From contig JAITVF010000034.1 of the NCBI GenBank assembly GCA_031285945.1, positions 1 through 6,654 of the forward strand: a DNA stretch of 6,654 nt. Reading direction: 5' to 3'. This stretch comes from Oscillospiraceae bacterium. Its GTDB lineage: Bacteria; Bacillota; Clostridia; Oscillospirales; Ruminococcaceae. This document shows, piece after piece, positions 5,330 to 6,654 of the stretch. The translations under genes were made by a program, and so were the position numbers. The notes beneath the pieces were generated by a model, which saw nothing but the letters and a program-made list of their open reading frames with translations, made no database searches and was not told the origin of the DNA. The stretch's first letter is position 1. The number at the start of each line of letters is the position of its first letter.

Positions 5330-5965
5330 GTGAAAAAATGTATCATCGGCACAAAGGCGGGCATGACCCAGATCTTTGACGAAAAGGGCAACGTCATCCC
5401 GGTCACCGTGGTTATGGCGGGTCCCTGCGTGGTCGTCCAGAAGAAAACAGCCGAAAACGACGGTTACGAAGCCGTGCAGCTCGGTTATGGCGACATCGCC
5501 GACAAAAACGCCAGCAAGCCGCGCAAGGGACATTTTCAAAAGAACGACCTGCCCGTTAAAAGGCACCTTAAGGAGTTCAGGCTCGACGACTGCTCGGCCC
5601 TCAAGGTGGGGGACGTGCTCAAGCCCGACGTTTTTGAGGTCGGCGACACCGTGGACGTTCACGGCACGTCAAAGGGCCACGGGTATCAGGGCTCCATTAA
5701 GCGCTTCGGCGGACACATTCAAAGGGCGACCCACGGCGGCGGCCCGATTCACCGCCACCCGGGCTCTCTGGGCGCTGTGTCCACCCCTTCGCGCGTTATG
5801 AAAGGCAAAAAGCTTCCCGGCCACATGGGCGCCGAGAAGGTAACCGTACAGAATCTCAGTATCGTTAAAATTGACGCCGAGAACAATCTTATCGCCATCA
5901 GGGGAGCTATCCCCGGTCCAAAGGGCGGGATTGTCACCATAACGGACAGCGTCAGGAAGGCGTAA
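5330..5965 (+). CDS. rplC: 50S ribosomal protein L3
   Basis: L3 of the large ribosomal subunit, one of the early assembly proteins that binds 23S rRNA near the peptidyl transferase centre through its long central extension. The 211 residues match the bacterial length. The N-terminus ([17 protein letters not shown]) is typical. The family signature fits at residues 102-125 (F, six residues, D, then [10 protein letters not shown] and R125). The extension with [13 protein letters not shown] at about 136-148 and [10 protein letters not shown] at 158-167 is present, followed by VTVQNL. Start GTG with AGGAGG at 5314-5319, ten bases upstream. Second gene of the S10 operon; rplD follows 16 bases downstream, so they are surely co-transcribed. 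Confidence 0.98.
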   Translation: MKKCIIGTKAGMTQIFDEKGNVIPVTVVMAGPCVVVQKKTAENDGYEAVQLGYGDIADKNASKPRKGHFQKNDLPVKRHLKEFRLDDCSALKVGDVLKPDVFEVGDTVDVHGTSKGHGYQGSIKRFGGHIQRATHGGGPIHRHPGSLGAVSTPSRVMKGKKLPGHMGAEKVTVQNLSIVKIDAENNLIAIRGAIPGPKGGIVTITDSVRKA

Positions 5966-5981
5966 GGGAGGAGGAAACACA

Positions 5982-6608
5982 ATGCCTAAAGTTACCGTTT
6001 ACGATATGGCGGGAAGCGCGGTGGGCGAAATGGAGCTCGACGATTCCATATTTGGGATAAAGCCCAGCAGGAGCGTCCTGCACGCCGCGGTTGTGAACTA
6101 CCTCGCCAATCAGCGCCAGGGAACACAGTCCACCAAGACCCGCGCGGAGGTCAGCGGCGGAGGCCGCAAGCCGTGGAGGCAAAAGGGCACCGGCCACGCG
6201 CGCCAGGGCTCCACAAGGTCTCCACAGTGGCGTCACGGCGGCATAGCTCTCGGCCCCAAGCCCCGCAGCTACCGCATAAGCCTTAACAAAAAGGTTCGTC
6301 GCCTCGCCATAAAATCGGCTTTTTCCGCAAAGGTTCTCGAGGGCGGCTTCATAGTAGTCGACGACATTAAGCTCGACGCCTTTAGAACAAAGTCGGTCGT
6401 CAGTATGCTCGGAGCCCTGGGCGGCGGCAAAAAGGCCCTTATCGTGACCGCCGAGCCCGATTTCAAAGTTATCAGAAGCGCTTCCAACATCCCCGGCGTC
6501 AAAACCGCCGAGGCGGGAAGCCTCAGCGTATACGACATCCTTAACTGCGACAGGCTGGTTATAGCCAAGGAAGCCGTCGACAAGCTCACGGAGGTGTATG
6601 CTTCATGA
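5982..6608 (+). CDS. rplD: 50S ribosomal protein L4
   Basis: L4 of the large subunit, a 23S rRNA-binding assembly protein whose extended loop lines the polypeptide exit tunnel. In E. coli L4 is also the repressor of its own S10 operon. The 208 residues agree with the family. The tunnel loop is at about residues 45-97, with SGGGRKPWRQKGTG (58-71) and RQGSTRSPQWRHGG (74-87). The globular part follows, with FIVVDDIKLD near 123-132 and the ending LVIAKEAVDKLTEVYAS. Start ATG with GGGAGGAGG shortly upstream at about 5966-5974. The stop TGA overlaps the rplW start by four bases (ATGA). Given the structured leader upstream of rpsJ, L4 is the first candidate for a feedback regulator here, but that is inference. 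Confidence 0.98.
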   Translation: MPKVTVYDMAGSAVGEMELDDSIFGIKPSRSVLHAAVVNYLANQRQGTQSTKTRAEVSGGGRKPWRQKGTGHARQGSTRSPQWRHGGIALGPKPRSYRISLNKKVRRLAIKSAFSAKVLEGGFIVVDDIKLDAFRTKSVVSMLGALGGGKKALIVTAEPDFKVIRSASNIPGVKTAEAGSLSVYDILNCDRLVIAKEAVDKLTEVYAS

Positions 6609-6654
6609 AGGCGCCCCAGGACATTATACTGCGCCCCGTTATCACCGAGCGCAG
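6605..6654 (+). CDS. rplW: 50S ribosomal protein L23 (partial; N-terminus only)
   Basis: The first 16 codons, reading MKAPQDIILRPVITER, match the start of L23, whose N-terminal motif is a short lead followed by I-L-RPVITEKS. L23 sits at the exit of the ribosomal tunnel and docks trigger factor and SRP. The ATG overlaps the rplD stop (ATGA), and its ribosome site GGAGGTG (6590-6596) lies inside rplD, implying translational coupling. The gene order rpsJ-rplC-rplD-rplW is the standard S10 order. The rest lies beyond the right edge. Confidence 0.94.
   Translation, partial: MKAPQDIILRPVITER

Noticed and set aside
5279..5662. 127-codon minus-strand frame opposite the rplC start
   Set aside because: Antisense shadow of a certain ribosomal protein gene; no promoter or ribosome site seen on that strand.
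5376..5801. 141-codon plus-strand frame inside rplC
   Set aside because: Entirely within rplC in another frame, Arg/Ser/Thr-rich as expected of an out-of-frame GC-rich gene, with no start signals.

Overview
The window looks like chromosomal DNA from a moderately GC-rich Bacillota species, probably of the class Clostridia. This rests on strong AGGAGG-type ribosome binding sites, free use of GTG and TTG starts, a Gram-positive style lipoprotein, the sequence character of the S10, L3 and L4 proteins, and an ABC exporter pair of a type common in Clostridia. The taxonomic call is an inference from reading, not from a search.

Left part (1-3161, minus strand): two overlapping genes encode the two halves of a heterodimeric ABC exporter. 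The first (3161-1422) is complete and carries a degenerate ATP site (Asp for the catalytic Glu, Gln for the switch His). The second (from 1435, running off the left edge) has an intact Walker A and a Gly/Pro-rich N-terminal tail. A good sigma-A-type promoter lies at 3200-3227.

Middle (3162-4479): a divergent promoter region with short repeats separates the exporter operon from a plus-strand operon of two genes: a 60-residue two-helix membrane protein starting at TTG, and a 291-residue lipoprotein whose C-terminal half resembles the DUF1266 family. The functions of both are unknown.

Right part (4480-6654, plus strand): the start of the S10 ribosomal protein operon, rpsJ-rplC-rplD-rplW (the last cut by the window edge). 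An extended -10 promoter at 4614-4642 should give a leader of roughly 285 nt before rpsJ. This leader is rich in structure: a short hairpin with a T-run near its 5' end, a weaker second one, a long GC hairpin at 4760-4784, a two-part hairpin followed by five T at 4809-4853, and a hairpin that buries the rpsJ Shine-Dalgarno sequence at 4902-4929. At least one pair of alternative pairings is mutually exclusive. Together these suggest transcription attenuation and/or translational feedback control of the S10 operon, and the leader is the most interesting part of the window. A further strong hairpin sits between rpsJ and rplC.

No tRNA, rRNA, CRISPR array, insertion sequence or phage feature was seen.
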